A DNA stretch of 64,000 nucleotides from Ciona savignyi (GCA_000149265.1 CH002902.1:86987-150986); one strand, 5' to 3'. Shown: positions 1 to 15,600, counted from the first letter of the stretch. The notes: generated by a model not told the origin, from the sequence alone. A program made the numbers and translations.

Positions 1-235
1 GGGAAAACCAAGGGGGTTAACACACGGGCAATCGTCAGATCACCTCGCGTCCATCGTTGGGTTACAGGAGCTATTTCAGTGTGTTGTGTATGATAGACAC
101 GTTCCTTCAATTTGGTAGAACCCATTAATCCGCTGGGTTCAGGCAATTTTGCTTTACGCTAGCGACCAGTTTCGCACCTGCAACCTTTCGATTAAAAGGC
201 GACGCACTTAACCGCAAGGCTAACTGGCAAGGCGA
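1..235 (-). repeat. tRNA-derived SINE-like repeat (half copy)
   Basis: The stretch matches, by eye, parts of sequence near 9.0, 33.7, 55.4-55.7, 58.9 and 62.1 kb. Shared landmarks are a gtgttgtgtatgat core, a gggttcaggcaat core and a tRNA-like end. Read on the minus strand, the distal 60 bases resemble a tRNA gene: an A-box-like block, then AAAGGTTGCAGGTGCGAAAC, close to a B box. This suggests an old Pol III-derived element. The left end is cut by the window edge, so the full length is unknown. Confidence 0.45.
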
Positions 236-2101
236 ATTATTATGCACTATTTCAATTATCATTATGCACTATTTCATTATTTGTTAATAACGTCCTTTTA
301 ATTGTTAGTGTCTTAGTTTGTCACAGATTCACTTGTATTCCTTAGTAAATTTAAATCAATAATGGGTATAACAGAGATGAAAATGTACTTTGGTTTGTCG
401 GTAAATATGCCACTGTTCGAGTGCACAATCGGTTTGTGTTTCATAAGAAATCGTTTTTTTTACACAGACTTTAGTGACTGACCATTTAAAACGAAAATAG
501 TTGATAAGGCCAAGCTCTATCGGCCGAAACAAAACCGTAACCCGACGGTGGGCACGAGTTCATCCGGGAATTGCGGTAAGGTTCTGCTTTTTTCTATGGA
601 ATAAAACATAACTTGAAAACCAACCAAAGGTTCTTACCATTGGTTTAGGTCCGGTTGACGGTCTTGAAGCGAGGTTCTGTTGACCAAACATCTGTATCAG
701 ATTGCCTACAGACTGTGACGTAATGGATGCAAATTAGTGATTTTTTGCAATAATACAAAGGTATGCATGTCATTAAACAACAAACCAAAAGTATACTCTA
801 TGACTAAGAGATTGCATATGTGGGCTATAGGCAGCCTAGGCTACCCACGTAACGCGAGCTATTGTCAAAGTCTTTTAAATGTAACGATACTTTTATTCGT
901 CAAATTACCTTATCCTAAACAATTTAAAATTAAAATGTGGGTATTTTTAAGTTTGTCCCTTTAGGCTAAAGGTAGGTTATCTACAATTAGAAGTAAACTG
1001 CTCAACGTAAACGTGCCTAATCTGACCCTTGGTACGCCTCTAGTACCGAGCGGTAAATCAACAATACATTTAAATGTAATTTATCAGCGAAAATAAAATA
1101 AAATATGACTTTAAAAAACGTCCAACGAGTTAAATCTTGCATGTATACACATGCATGCAAGTTTGGCCCTGATAAACAACAACAATCCGCTTGTAACTTC
1201 ATCTTCCGCCTACTGCGTGTATACAGCTGTAGTCAACCAGCAGATCGATGCAAGTGCGTCATAAAGCGTGGCTGCAGAACCCGGAAATCGGCCACTACAC
1301 ATAAGTTCTTATCACTTTTAAGCGAAGATAGGCAAATGGACTGCAGCACTAACTATATTTTTTACATTTTAGTGAATTTGATAAAAATCTGGATAATTTA
1401 GTTGGATCTGTGGTTTCGTCAACGGCTTTCCAAGTTATATAAGTCGTAGCGCAATCCCTTTGAGCACACGGTAGTTACATAAATGAGAATCACAAACCTT
1501 GATCACAACAACCTGGGTAACCGCACCGCAATCTTAGGCATGCTAATTCGGCCGATGTTTAGTTTGGTCCGATTATACACGTAAAAAACCTAAAACGCAG
1601 GGCGCGACCAGCTATATAACGCTTATTGACCAATCATAGCCTACTATAATGTATTATTATAGTAAACATTATATACCATTACAAGTTTAAAAATAAAACC
1701 TCCAACGCAAAACTGCGATAAGTTCTATTGGTCAGCCCAATAACTAGCTTGTTCTCGTTACGTCACTTTGATTGCCCAGTGAGTCATACGCCACATTAGC
1801 AGTCATAACACGCTATCCCATCGCGTACCAATCAGTACTGAAATGCATGCCAGGTCATACCGATACTGGCAGATAATAAATGATGAATTTCAGTTTAAGA
1901 AAAGAACGCAACAGATACGTACACGAACACAAAATCGGTCTTGGTGACGCACCCACCCTCACGATACTTGCAGATAATAAATAATGAATTTCAGTTTAGG
2001 ACAATACATAACCACGCTCATGTTACCGCTCACCACCTTGCGGCAAAAAAACATGGGGTATTCCATCGAATTTCCTGTTTTTTAACAATTGTTGAGGGTA
2101 A
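236..2101. other. intergenic, no gene recognised
   Basis: AT-rich sequence with only short open frames and no splice-supported exon. A fragment near 530-590 (cgtaacccgacggtgggc) belongs to the same repeat family as the first 235 bases. A small perfect palindrome, ACTATAAT-5 nt-ATTATAGT, lies near 1645. Nothing else is supportable. Confidence 0.5.
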
Positions 2102-2215
2102 GGTCGTGTAGCCGAACGGTTAACGCGACAAATGTTGTACAAAAACCGTCTTAAGTTCGATCCCCTAGCCCGGTAAAAAACCAACAACAATTGTCGTGGC
2201 CAAATAGTTATTGCG
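2102..2215 (+). repeat. tRNA-derived (Ser/Leu-like) SINE head
   Basis: The first about 74 bases look like a decayed tRNA gene. An A-box-like GTAGCCGAACGGTTAACG sits near 2108 and a B-box-like AGTTCGATCCC at 2154-2164. The GCCGA-CGGTTAA pattern is typical of the D arm of tRNA-Leu and tRNA-Ser. The cloverleaf does not close well and an unrelated tail follows, so this is more likely a SINE head than a working tRNA. A similar block lies on the minus strand near 58504-58527. Confidence 0.5.
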
Positions 2216-2862
2216 ACCAATACATACACTAGAACGAACGCATTAAGAATTTAAAAGTTATGCCGATTTATGAAAATATACCAAATGTCGGTTTCTCAAC
2301 CCGAAATAAACATGACTACTGTGTAATTTATTATTTCTGAAAAGGGAACAAAAAATAAACAATACGAGAATGTGAAATAGCAACACAAAGTTTGTCGGTT
2401 TAACCATAGTTCAACATTAACATATTAGGCGATGATCCATCCACTCAAGTTAACCGCTTATTACAAGATCATCTTTAAACATTTACTCGTATTTCTTGTG
2501 TGTTATGGGACATAATGACAAAGGCTGTACCGATTAGGCCAAATCGGTGCTGGATTTCCCTTCAGCAAGTAATGAATTTCGACAAACAATCACTGGATAT
2601 CAAATACCCGGAAATCAATACCATTGGTATCTTTTGTTGAGGCGGCCGGAAAGTACGTTTAAAGGGCAAGTAAACGGGAATCATGATTTTTAATTAACTA
2701 TGCTGTTTATTCATCAGCAATTGGCAAGGAAATGGCAGTATTTGGACATTTGTAACTTTAAATTGTCTCCCCAAAAATGTATTTATTAACACTAATGCTA
2801 CATATTTAGGATAGCAAACGAAATAATAACCAAGCACAGGGCGATACCTTCTTTTAATAATT

Positions 2863-3125
2863 GACTACGGATTTGCTTTTGGACAAGTTGATTAATTATA
2901 TGTAAGCAACATGCTATGAAGAATACATGACTACGAATGTGCTTTTGGTCAAGTTGATTAATTATATGTAAGCAACATGCTATGAAGAATACATGACTAC
3001 GAATGTGCTTTTGGTCAAGTTGATTAATTATATGTAAGCAACATGCTATGAAGAATACATGACTACGAATGTGCTTTTGGTCAAGTTGATTAATTATATG
3101 TAAGCATCACGCTATGAAGAATACA
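2863..3125. repeat. 66-bp tandem repeat, four copies
   Basis: Four head-to-tail copies begin at about 2863, 2929, 2995 and 3061, each opening with gactacg and containing aagttgattaattatatg. Copies 2 and 3 look identical by eye, and copy 4 differs at a few bases near its end. Copy 1 is the most diverged. The spacing of 66 bp is exact in all three steps, so the expansion is recent. Confidence 0.95.
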
Positions 3126-4663
3126 ATGTCCTGTCTACCCTTTATTACACGCGTAATAAAAATCGTAAAACAAACTGCAAAATTCTTTCTTTTGCCTTAA
3201 CTGGTTAAGTATACTAGTCATATAAATTTAACTGCTTAAGTTTGCGAATGCTAGATTACGAAAAATAAGCACGCAATGCTGGTCTGTAAGCTTTAAAACA
3301 CCCCTTGTAAATATCTGGCTTTGCTCTGTCGATACTGCGTGTTATGTATCATGCTACGTTAAACTTTAAAATGAAAGTAGAATCGAAAATAATATTTGTA
3401 AAGCAAACTTACCGATTTGTCCATGTTTGTTCCTGGTGGCTTAAAGAATAAACAATGCTAGTCCGTATATATCCAGAGACTGGTCACATTATTAAACCTA
3501 ACATCCTGTACAAACACAAATGAAGAAAGCGTTTTGGTTGTTATATGCTAACATCTAGCTACATGTTTTACAAACACAATGACATCTAAAAATATGATAT
3601 GTATTTTTATCTTGGGAATGCAAACGGCCAGGTAAGTAGCTTGCAATTAATAGGCTGAATGAAAATGAGGCCACTTATCTGGAATGTATAGTAAGAAGGT
3701 TTCACTTCCGGCCAGCTAAGTTTCAATTGCTTTACGAACTTTCAAATTAACACGCCTCTGTACTGTACACAGGCCACTGGCTGTTTGCGAAATATGCACA
3801 TCCAACAGTGCATGTTAGCATTACTTCCCTGCGATTTCGCCCTGTACGCCAGCGTAGCAAGTCACGAATTAAATAAACCGAAAGTCATTCCACCAAACAT
3901 TATAAAACCGCTGGTTGCGCTATTGTTCTGAGAACTGGTATTCTTTAAATTACCGGTTGCGAATTTGTAAAATAAGTTTTCAGTTACGTGCTCAGGCGTA
4001 AAATTTCAGCGTACACTCAAGTTTCTCTAAATCTGTCAAGACAGAGGTAGTATCTCAATTGACAAAACTGTTTACGAATAAAGAGCCTTCTTTATTACCA
4101 ATAGGCAAAACTGTTTTAGCATTTTACAAAAATCTTGCAAATCGCTCCACAAAACTACAAAATTACTACAGTTCGGACAGTTACTGTTCAGACAACACAA
4201 CTGCCACTGGTTGTCGGGGGTTCCGTTGTAAGGAACTTAGCTGATAGGGTTCATTAATCAAGGGTTCACTTATAGAAGGGGTTTATTTTAAACTAAACCG
4301 GTAAAAAGGATTCGGTTGGAAGAGTTTCCGTTGATATAGGATGTAATCGTGTTTCAGGTGTCTAAAAGGGAGAGCAAAGGGGAGTAATCACTAGGCCAAT
4401 CGTTAGCTTACCCTACAAAATACACAGAGCGTTACCCTTTGACCTCAAGTAACAGTTTGTCTGGTGTTACTCTCACCTGAACGGTTGTGTGGGTAAATGG
4501 TTAACGCAAATGAATCATATACTGATTTACATATAACAAAAACGAGATTACTGACGAACCTATATTCGAAACAAGGCCTTGTAAAAAATTACTATTTCCT
4601 ATGGAAATCAGTTGGGTAATTAATAACTAGTTGTATCTTTCATATTGTTGAATAATTGGAACA
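3126..4663. other. intergenic, no gene recognised
   Basis: AT-rich non-coding sequence between the 66-bp tandem array and the hAT MITE. Only short open frames without splice or codon support are visible. Confidence 0.5.
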
Positions 4664-4671
4664 CACTAGTG

Positions 4672-4829
4672 CAGTGGTTCTTAAACTGGGTTCGATGAGT
4701 CAGTTAGGATAACTTCACTTTAGGCTCAAGTTTTTTAACAGATTTATTTTGAATTTCAACGAAGGGTTCGGTGAATGCCCGCATAAAACTTATGGGGTTC
4801 GGTACCTCCAACAAGTTTAAGAACCACTG
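4672..4829. mobile_element. hAT-type MITE, 158 bp
   Basis: The ends are a perfect 16-bp inverted repeat: CAGTGGTTCTTAAACT at the left and AGTTTAAGAACCACTG at the right. The flanks CACTAGTG (4664-4671) and TACTAGTG (4830-4837) match at 7 of 8 bases. An 8-bp target duplication and a CAGNG end are the hallmarks of hAT transposons. No transposase is encoded, so this is a non-autonomous copy. Confidence 0.85.
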
Positions 4830-4837
4830 TACTAGTG

Positions 4838-5607
4838 TAATGGATATGGTCTGCTACTATGGATCCAATTCCAATGTTTTTAAAATTGTAAAACGCATCA
4901 GATTTTAAGTTAGTGTTAAACTTTAGAAAAAGGTAAAAAAAACTTACCAGTCGTTGTCAGGAAAAGTGTATTGAAGCAAGTCCATCTCGGCTTGCAATAA
5001 ACGACTAAAGACAAACAGACTAATGTGTTTGATCAAGTTACTCTTAACCATTACCGTTACGACTTCAAACAGACCACCGTCAGCAATAACCGTTGACCGT
5101 AATTAACAATGAAAAGTTAAAGGTGAAGGACATTTACGGTATTGGACATGTTAACATAAGATATAGGGAAGTGATAAATTTCAAACTTATAAAAAAAGTT
5201 TAAAAAACAATTACACGCTTACATGTAAAGGCTATACAGTGGTAACATCAAGCAGTCCAGAGGACATTTTTGTAAAAATACGGAGTATCTTATCTACTGC
5301 TTACTATAGGTAGATAATATTTCGTTTATTTCCAACAAGCCAGCTGCCTGTAGTGAAGCCAGAAAAATAAAAGCAAAGTTTTGGTATCTCACTTGTATTT
5401 TATAACCACCACAAACCAAGAACCAATTGGGAGATCGGAAACACAAGTCGCTCATGGAACAAAGGCGTCGTCTTGTTGAACTTAAATCCGATTACCGAAA
5501 AACCGAGTGTTGTTGGAGGAAAGAAAACCAGGGTTTCAAGAAATTAAAAGCAACTAAAACGGCAGCGAATAAAATAAAAGCGAGCATGCCAATTTTTTAA
5601 AGGCTTT
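4838..5607. other. intergenic, downstream of RPS2
   Basis: Non-coding AT-rich sequence downstream of the minus-strand RPS2 gene. An AATAAA on the minus strand (plus-strand 5335-5340) is a distal alternative poly(A) signal. No other feature is recognised. Confidence 0.4.
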
Positions 5608-5613
5608 TTTATC
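5608..5613 (-). terminator. candidate poly(A) signal of RPS2 (GATAAA)
   Basis: On the minus strand this reads GATAAA, a weak variant of AATAAA, about 70 nt past the RPS2 stop codon. Ribosomal-protein mRNAs usually have short 3' UTRs, so it is preferred over the canonical AATAAA about 345 nt downstream. The choice is uncertain. Confidence 0.3.
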
Positions 5614-5683
5614 GAGGCACTGGATCCCGTACGGCGCCATATTGAAATTGGGCAGCCGGTCGCGGGAGTGCCATGTTAAACGT

Positions 5684-7561
<1,878 letters not shown>

Positions 7562-7926
7562 ACTGAAATAAGATTGTAATAGGTTTCTTTAGATCTCAAA
7601 ACATAGGTAATATCGACAAAAAACAGATGATCAAACTAGTGTCATCAAAAAATTGTTTGTGAAAACATAGCAATACGAGTCATAGTACAACCTTTCTAGC
7701 AGATTAGGGGTTACATGTAGCGTCTATAGCTTGTTTAAGTTAGCATTAGTTTTGGGGATGAGATGAGTCTCTACAGTAAGCGGTTGAGCCTTTTTATTGA
7801 TGCCCTTCTTACAAGGCATGCAGAACTTATTAGCATTAAAATTTAAAATGACATTTATTTAAAAAAATTAATAACCTAAATTACCCAACCCCAGCCCCAA
7901 CTCTTAACAATAAGCCCCTTATTTTA
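7562..7926 (-). promoter_or_regulatory. RPS2 5' region with acceptor next to ATG
   Basis: On the minus strand the bases just upstream of the RPS2 start read AATCTTATTTCAG then T, then ATG. This is a good 3' splice acceptor leaving a one-base leader on this exon. Either a 5' UTR intron is present and the first exon lies further upstream, or a spliced leader is added here. I could not locate the first exon or a TATA box. Confidence 0.5.
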
Positions 7927-8117
7927 CGGTACCTATAAATACTACAGGACCGCTTGGATCGCTTAATATACTTCGTAATTACAAAAGCCATGATATTAAT
8001 GTTAGGGTTGGAGTTAAAGTTAGTTCTGGGGTTGAGATTAGTGTTTGGAGCAGGTTAGAATTACTTTCTATAGCAATTTAAGTGATCCAAGCGATCCTGT
8101 AGTATTTAGAGGCACCC
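7927..8117. mobile_element. 191-bp MITE, 9-bp target duplication
   Basis: Long imperfect inverted ends: left CGGTACCTATAAATACTACA, right (as reverse complement) GGGTGCCTCTAAATACTACA, continuing into GGAYCGCTTGGATC on both sides. CTTATTTTA flanks it on both sides (7918-7926 and 8118-8126). A 9-bp duplication fits Mutator-like elements best, but the superfamily is not settled. The interior contains gttagggttggagttaaagt. The same family is seen at 63396-63595. A MITE of about this size, Cimi-1, has been described from Ciona; identity with it is untested. Confidence 0.8.
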
Positions 8118-8126
8118 CTTATTTTA

Positions 8127-8984
8127 TGCCTTTAGGTTTACTGCACATTTACCAACTTTAATTCACTGAAATTTTTATTGTTTAAAAATCACCTGAATTG
8201 GGCTGAATCCTCCAGTGTTTTTTTGTATAACACTACGGGCTACATTGAAAAAGTATTAAAAAAAACCGCCTCAGTTTGAAATATTCTCATATCATGGACT
8301 GTCAGGCAAAGCTGAAACATTTAACATCATCGGCGGTTCTGCATAAAACCACCTTTACATTGTTAAAAAAGCACAACACAATAATAAAGTTAACACTACA
8401 CCTACATACTAACATTATTTATCATCTTTTTAAACGATTAAAACCGATTAAATCCTTAAAAATTATTACAACCAACTTACTTTTTGTGGTGATTGAAAAG
8501 ACTGTAAACAAATGTTCATGCCACACGTCCATGATTCCGCACGGTGGCATATTTCTCATTAATTTATTAAATAGGGGAGGATAATTTTAAAAGCCTAAAC
8601 AAAGTAAAATACTGAAGCCACCTGGATGTTTCTTTGACAATTAAACTACTTTATTTTTTTCAAATTTACCTAATTAACATATGTCTTAAATTTCAAAAAG
8701 TGTTGCAGACTATACATTTTCAGTACAGTTACGAGCCAATGTTAAATTCGGTTAACTTTTACAACGTTAACATTATATACCAACATAATTGATGTTACTT
8801 AATTTTTACTGTTTATGCAAGTATAGTAATGTACATAGTAGTCGTAGCGTATGCAACATTTATGGGTTGAAACGGGTATAGTTTCTTGACTTTTAACCCC
8901 AAAAAATTACGTCAATATATATATATGCTAAAAATACACACTATAGATGTAGGCTCAATGGCCACTATGGATACAAATAGACGT
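8127..8984. other. intergenic, no gene recognised
   Basis: AT-rich non-coding sequence between the 191-bp MITE and a SINE-like fragment. The longest open frame here (about 100 codons at 8276-8584) is AT-driven, has no splice signals that extend it and resembles no family I know. Confidence 0.45.
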
Positions 8985-9110
8985 TAGCGGATTAATGGGT
9001 TCTGCCAAATTAAAGGAACGTTTAAGTCATATACAACACACTGCAATAGATCCGGTAACCCGACGGTGGGCGCGAGGTGATCTGATGATTGTCCATAAAC
9101 ATGAATATCA
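8985..9110 (+). repeat. SINE-like repeat, left half
   Basis: The segment from gattaatgggttctgccaaa through ccggtaacccgacggtgggc to gatctgatgattgtcc is the reverse complement of the family seen at 1-235 and matches the left arm of the foldback copy at 55.4 kb. It is one arm only, without the tRNA-like end. Confidence 0.45.
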
Positions 9111-9479
9111 TATCCTCCTATCAATTACGGGAAAAGAATATCATGAATATGGTCGTGATATTGGTCTTACCTTATTACCTACGTTGGCAGAATTATGTCC
9201 AGTTATAATCACACAAAAGATACATATATAGAATGGTAAGATTTAAAATTTGAAAGTGCGTATTTCCAGCCAGTTTTGTACCACATTTGTAAACTTATTA
9301 ATGTCTATTATTTTCTCCTAAAAATCGACAAAGTAGTGGCCATTTGACTATGGTACGTAATGTCAGTCCCAAGCATATTGTATTACCTTTCGATCTTTAT
9401 GGTTGATCAATATGGCAATTCACCTGACCCATATTCCCAGGTGGGTAAGTTAAAGTGCGGTGGTCTCGCCAAGTAAGGC

Positions 9480-9660
9480 TAAATGTTCAATGCTTTTGGG
9501 GTCTCTCCATTGCCGATAAGCTAATACTATAGTGAACCGAAAGGCTGAATGATTAAAACCAGTCGCCAACCCGCCGACTGTGTCCTGGACAAGGCACTAA
9601 GGTTACTTTAAATTACATCGCCATATATTGGTTTTCGGTAACCCAATCATGATATCCGGA
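9480..9660. repeat. tRNA-derived SINE-like fragment
   Basis: The block gaaccgaaaggctgaatgat then taaaaccagtcgccaaccc resembles the B-box end of the SINE-like family, and gtcctggacaaggcactaag is a motif shared by many marine-animal SINEs. A similar head lies at 53341-53480. The copy is diverged and its ends are unclear. Confidence 0.4.
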
Positions 9661-12600
9661 TAGACTCGAACATTAGAGCAAACACATTCTCCCCCTCTCT
9701 GGGGTAAACACATTTTATTAAATTAAAACTTTGATAAAGATACACCTTCTTAACACCAACATTCTCTATAAAAAAACTTCATTTGGTTTTGTCAATTTTT
9801 TGCCTGCATTTTTTTCTTTTGTCTATAATACGACGTATGCCACCGCTACATATAGTGAAATAATGCACGACAGAAAAATATTTTGTTAAAACCTGATTAG
9901 GAAAAATAGAATATTAAAAAAAGGAAAATTTGAGTGAGTGAAAATCAATGTTTAACTGTTGAAGAGGAATCTACATGGCTTCAGTTACCAGTGAAATTCT
10001 ATTATGCAGTTTTTATTTTTACGTCAATGTTAATGCATTATTACCTAAAATCATTATTAATTTACGTGTTTACCCAGAATTCGACTTGTGTTTGTTTTAG
10101 CGCTGAATAATTTATAACCACCCGTCTCTGGAAGACATCGCCGACGATAAAATATAAATCCCACTAACAATCCACCGGTTGTAAAATAGATGATTATCGA
10201 ACTTTTGGCGCCCGCGTTTCGCATTGAACTCAGACTTCGAACGTTCAAATTAAAATTTAATGTAAAACAAATTCTAAATCGATATGTTTTTGAACCATTC
10301 GGTTTTTACTTGACATCTCGATATTAAAGTTGGAAAGCGTTGCGAATTCGAGCAGCGCTACATGTTTATGAAAACAAATAATTTCATTGACATTTGTCTC
10401 CAAAAAAATGCTTTCCCACAACGCCGGATAAACTTAATGGTTCAAAAAGCATTTGGTGAAGAGTTTCACACCGTGGAATGGGGCCGATAATCATGTGCTA
10501 GGCTAAACCCTTCGCCGTCCCACAGCATCATCTACGTGATGTCGCAGAGCGGTTGTTGCTACAGACTTCCCAATTGAGAGTTTGTTTTCGTCGACCGATC
10601 AGCCTCGATGTTTGGGAATGCGGCGCCTTTTTATTCTCTTCCTTTTCTCTCTGTTTACTTTTTGAACGCGGGCGGACGACAGGGTTTTGTTTGTAACGGC
10701 CAATACAGTGTGTTAACTGCACAAGAGTGATGTTTATTTTGTGGAGCTCCCTCGGCACAATGCGCTCTTTTCCGCTATCGCTTCGATTCGCTTTATTGTT
10801 GTTAGGCGCTGTCGCCCGGACAAACAAGTTTAGTCGTGACGGAAACGGCAGGCTAATTTAACCAACCATCAATTCTACTAATTGATCGACAGAAGATTTG
10901 TACGCAAAAGCAACGGTCGGGATATTAACTTATGAGGTAAGAATGTTGATATTTACAATGTTTATAAACATGTTGACGTAATACTAACTTGTTGGTTTTC
11001 AATTCTATTTGAACGATTGAGAGTATGGGCAGTACGGCACGTATGCTATATTTTAGTATTTTCTTTCTCAAATTTATATTTATTCTAATATTATAACCTC
11101 GATTCACTCAGTTTCTAGAGAAACATGTCATTTAATCGGGTTGATCAGTCCATATAGGAGTTGTCACGTGCGAGTTCCCACCACGTGGTTAAGATTGCGC
11201 GCGATAGGGCTGCGAAACAGTTTGCTGCGCGTATCCGATGTATCCAGATCGGAAATTGGATAAATAACAAAAACTCCATTTTAAACTCCATGCGCTTGGC
11301 ACATTACTGACAATACAAACGTTTCTTGGTGTTTTACACTGACAGTTTAAAAGTCTCAGTCAGTTCGTCTGATTTTCACGAAGATTAAAGCTTTCAGGCT
11401 TGTATGGCTGACGTAAGAAACAAATCGTTACCTTGGTTGGTGAATGATTAATCAAATAATGCTTTCACGTTTAAAATTACACAATTCTATTATTACCTTG
11501 CCGCCATACAGATATATAACGTTACATACTATTACACAACGAAGCTTAAATTAACACCCCTAAAGTTGTTAGAGCAATGTGCGTGTTTATTATACAATAA
11601 TCATTGTGGGAAACGAAAGACGGTATCACAACACAGGTACTCTCCGGTTCTGATACAACAACCCTTCGACTAAGGGAACAGATGCACTACATTAAATGCT
11701 AACAGGTCGGACGAACTTATAGAAACCGGACAGTGAAAACGTTTGTTATTTTCTTGGTATAAATTCTATTTGAGCATTGAGAGGTTGTTGACCTTTGATT
11801 TCATTAGAAAGGAAAATTTCCCCAATTACAATAAACGTAACGAACTTGTTTGACTTAAAAGAGCAGCAAACAATTTCTGTTCTAATCGATTTACATTAAT
11901 GCTAAACTTTAAATCCAAATCAACAAACTCGACGTTTTTACGACATGAACTTTATGAATGGTATAGTTAATTAAATTAAACACAGGATTTATAAATTAGA
12001 ATATAAAATCTGGCTATCAAATCTTGGCGGTCGAATAAAGGGTGTTTAAGATCATTGCTAAAATGTCCACTTCCGCGCAAAAAAGTTGTATCTGTTTAGG
12101 CACCATTAGCGGGTCAATTTTCCATAACCTTTACGTATAGGCTGCAAATTAGGTTTTAAAATATAAAAACAAGCTGCGAGTACAACTTTAGTATAAGAAA
12201 CCGCGATGCAATCCAGACGGCGCAAGTTAAGAATTAGTTTACAGTTCCAGTTTTTGTGGTTTTTGCCGCTGTTTACTTACAATTGATAAGGAATATGCTT
12301 CCGGGAAAAGTGGGTCGTGTCAGTACCTCGGAAAACCGCATTTCTGATACCGGAATCCTGTTTCTCGTAAACAAGCCAGCAAATTTGCTAGTTCACACGC
12401 TTTACATAAACCAGTGATGATAAGCACACGCCGTAGGAGTATTAATCTTTAGATAAGCAGTCTTGTTACCGGTAAAATTGTGAAAACGTGGAATGGTTCC
12501 ACGGTAGTTTTTTACTTGATAAAGCTGTTTGTTTATACAGAAACCAGTGATCAAGACGCATTTGTACAGGACACAATATCCAATACGCATTTTCAGGTCC

Positions 12601-15600
12601 CTTCCACAGGTTTTATTCCGGTCACGTTTCTTCTGGCGTACCCTTCTGCAATGACGCCATTCTGTGAAAATCTAGGGGTTATCTATATTAATCAATAAAA
12701 GGCTAAAGTTATATTAAATATATTCCCAGCGAACAGCTTGCTGGTTTAATTCATCTTCTTTTAACTGAAAAGTTGTAAGATATAACTAGCTGACCGTTGT
12801 CCCTATAGTTAGGTTGGTCTCAAAATAGTCGGTTGAGTCATTGGACAATGGACCTAACTGATATCACCTGGACACAAAAAACTATTTTGTTGTATTAAAA
12901 CTAAACAAACGTCTCAAACATATACAAGAAACTGTAATAGGTTTTCCCGATGGTGTACAGCACGCTGTAGTGTAGATCAAGCAACCCCTTTGACCATTGA
13001 TTATCAACCCCGTCCCATGGTAGTATTGTTATTAAATCCGCTGATGTATATATATATACGCTATATACTTTATCTATAAATGGAAATATTGTGTTATTAT
13101 TACAAAATTAGTATGTGTGAATTTGGTAATTAAAAGGAAGACAGGCCATTTATCGTTTTAATCTCGTATTAAGCACTCGAACTTTCGAACTAAAAAATAA
13201 ATTAGGTTTAGCATGGTGGTGCTGCTGGGTTAAACTTTAACTGCTTATTTACTTATCGTCGAGCTTGTTTTGTCGTCCGGACCGAATCTATGGGAAACAA
13301 ACAAAACCCTCTAGCATGATGTTTGTTATGGCTATATGCTGATCCGGTCCTAACCGGCTCGTACCGGTACAAAGGTATAGGTCATGCCCCTTAAACCAAC
13401 ACTGAGTCAGGATAACCTGATTTATTGGGAGTGTAATAGTCACTATAACAATCCGACCCAGGCTAGGTCTGCTTATTTTCAAGACGTGCATACACTCGAA
13501 GAGTGTTTTGGCAACTGTGTAAACAATGTACGTTGGAACACGACTGTTTCTCGTAATTCACAGTATTCTCGTAACGACATACCAGAATAAACATCGCTGT
13601 TATTTTAATTTTCAGCCAAGCCTTTTATTGATAAGCAGCCTTTGTCACTTTAGTACGTGACTTTTCGATACTTAAATTGTACTCGAGAAGAAATAGCCAA
13701 AATGATTAATGCCATTAAAATTTATAAGGTCTCCTTATAGGTTCAATGTCCGAATTATTGCTTACGAAATTTTATTACTTCGTGTACTTTATAAGACCCT
13801 ATATAACCGAAACATCAAATAAAATTGAAACTTTATCTGCACATTTAAAAACTCACTTTTTACGTGAAAATGTAAAAGTGAAAATAGCTTTAAAGTTGAT
13901 TTTACATCGATAATCATCAGTATTTGAGATAAAAAATAACTTTACCAATTATAATATGAGAATTGTCCGCGTGTTTGGGTAAACTTTTGAATAACTTCCT
14001 GTGGCCCATGACAAAGTCCTTTTATTGCTTTAAACAATGTATACAACTACACATATTATAAGATGGCTAGGGTAAAAGTCGAAACGCCCAGCTATTCATA
14101 AAAATAGATTGGTTTAACATATCAATTTTGAAAGTTAAAGCGAAACATTCCGTGCAACTTTACAAATATAGCGCATTTATCTGAATATGCTTTTTTTATT
14201 CTTCGCTTGACTATGTCAAAAAAACTCAGAAAAAAATATGTATAGCTGAGCCGGAACGTGAAAAATTATATATACGGGCATCGCAAAGAGTTGAATAGAG
14301 ACAATAAGCCGTTTAAACGCAAGGTGTCAGTAAAGATGCACCGTTGTTCTAGTTCCTTGTTGCGGGACGGAAGATGCGATCGACTAATATAGAGACAGAA
14401 CACAAAAACCGTCGAATTTGGAGTTTATTGGGTACGAAAACAGGTCCGGTAAACATACACGTTAAGGTATTACAACATCGCCCTTTCAGTGAATGGCAAA
14501 AACGTGTTTGGCGTTAAGATATCTGAGATTAAAATAGTTCGACACATATATTAAAGGCGGTAGAATGATACTACATTACCCCGTTATCAATTTATTGTTT
14601 ATTTCAAAGTTCCCTCGGCTACAACTGCAACCACATGTCTGTAATTTCGAAGCGTCACGATATTTTGCTTCCATTTCTTAAATAGAACTATGCGTTATGC
14701 GTACACATCGAGTCCGACTCTAAGAACATAGTTCGATGTTGACGTTTGCATACCCGAATAAATGACTGTTGCCCATTACCAAATTTATAAGCATATAGGG
14801 AAAACATTATAAAGGAAGTTCCGGTTTAATGATCTGAAATAAATGGCTAGTAAAGGACAAATGAATTCGTCACCACTGTCCGTGCAATTAGCGGGCACGA
14901 CTAATGCTCATGAATAACCTCCATTCTCGATGCGGCCCTTTGCCACAGCAGCACATTCATACGTCAGAACTCCTGTGCGCAAAAATAGCACAAACATCCT
15001 CGTAAAAGTAACGTCAACATCTCTACGTCACGACGGTATTATATGTCCTTCCGGGTTTTGGTATATTCCAGAATTCAAAAATCACGTTTCAAAAAGTCAA
15101 AGAACAAAGAATGCGCGGGATTGTGACGCATTCGCATATGCGGTGTACATGTCGACTATTCAATAAAAAAGTCGGGAAGTTTATTGCACGAGTTTCGTTT
15201 CCGCTGACTTCTGGACGCCTTTTATAGATATGCAAACGACATACTTATTCGACTGCATAATGTCGTGCATAAACCATAAAAACAACAACAAACAAATAAA
15301 CATCTGTTTACCGTACCTCCGTGTTTGTGTTGTTTATTATAAGGCTTCCGTTACATCGGAGTATATATTACCCGCATTTTAACCGGACATCGGACATCTT
15401 CTGGTAAAGTTACTTTCCATTTTGGTGAACGTTTAGACTTTAGATGTTTAGTATCGCCTGTCAAATTTTTTAAAGAGCGTGTTTTCCAATGATGCCTTTA
15501 ACGATAAAATATGTATTTTAAGATTAATTCCCCACATGTACTAATTAAATAAATCAATCAAGACCGTTTTTGTGGAAATATATTATTCAGACATTCGTCA

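Noticed and set aside
2102-2175. Functional tRNA gene
   Set aside because: A and B boxes are present, but the acceptor stem does not pair well and related diverged blocks occur elsewhere, so a SINE head is more likely.
10528-10827. 99-codon minus-strand frame, basic and Ser-rich
   Set aside because: No motif, no supporting splice sites, and low-complexity composition. Likely chance.
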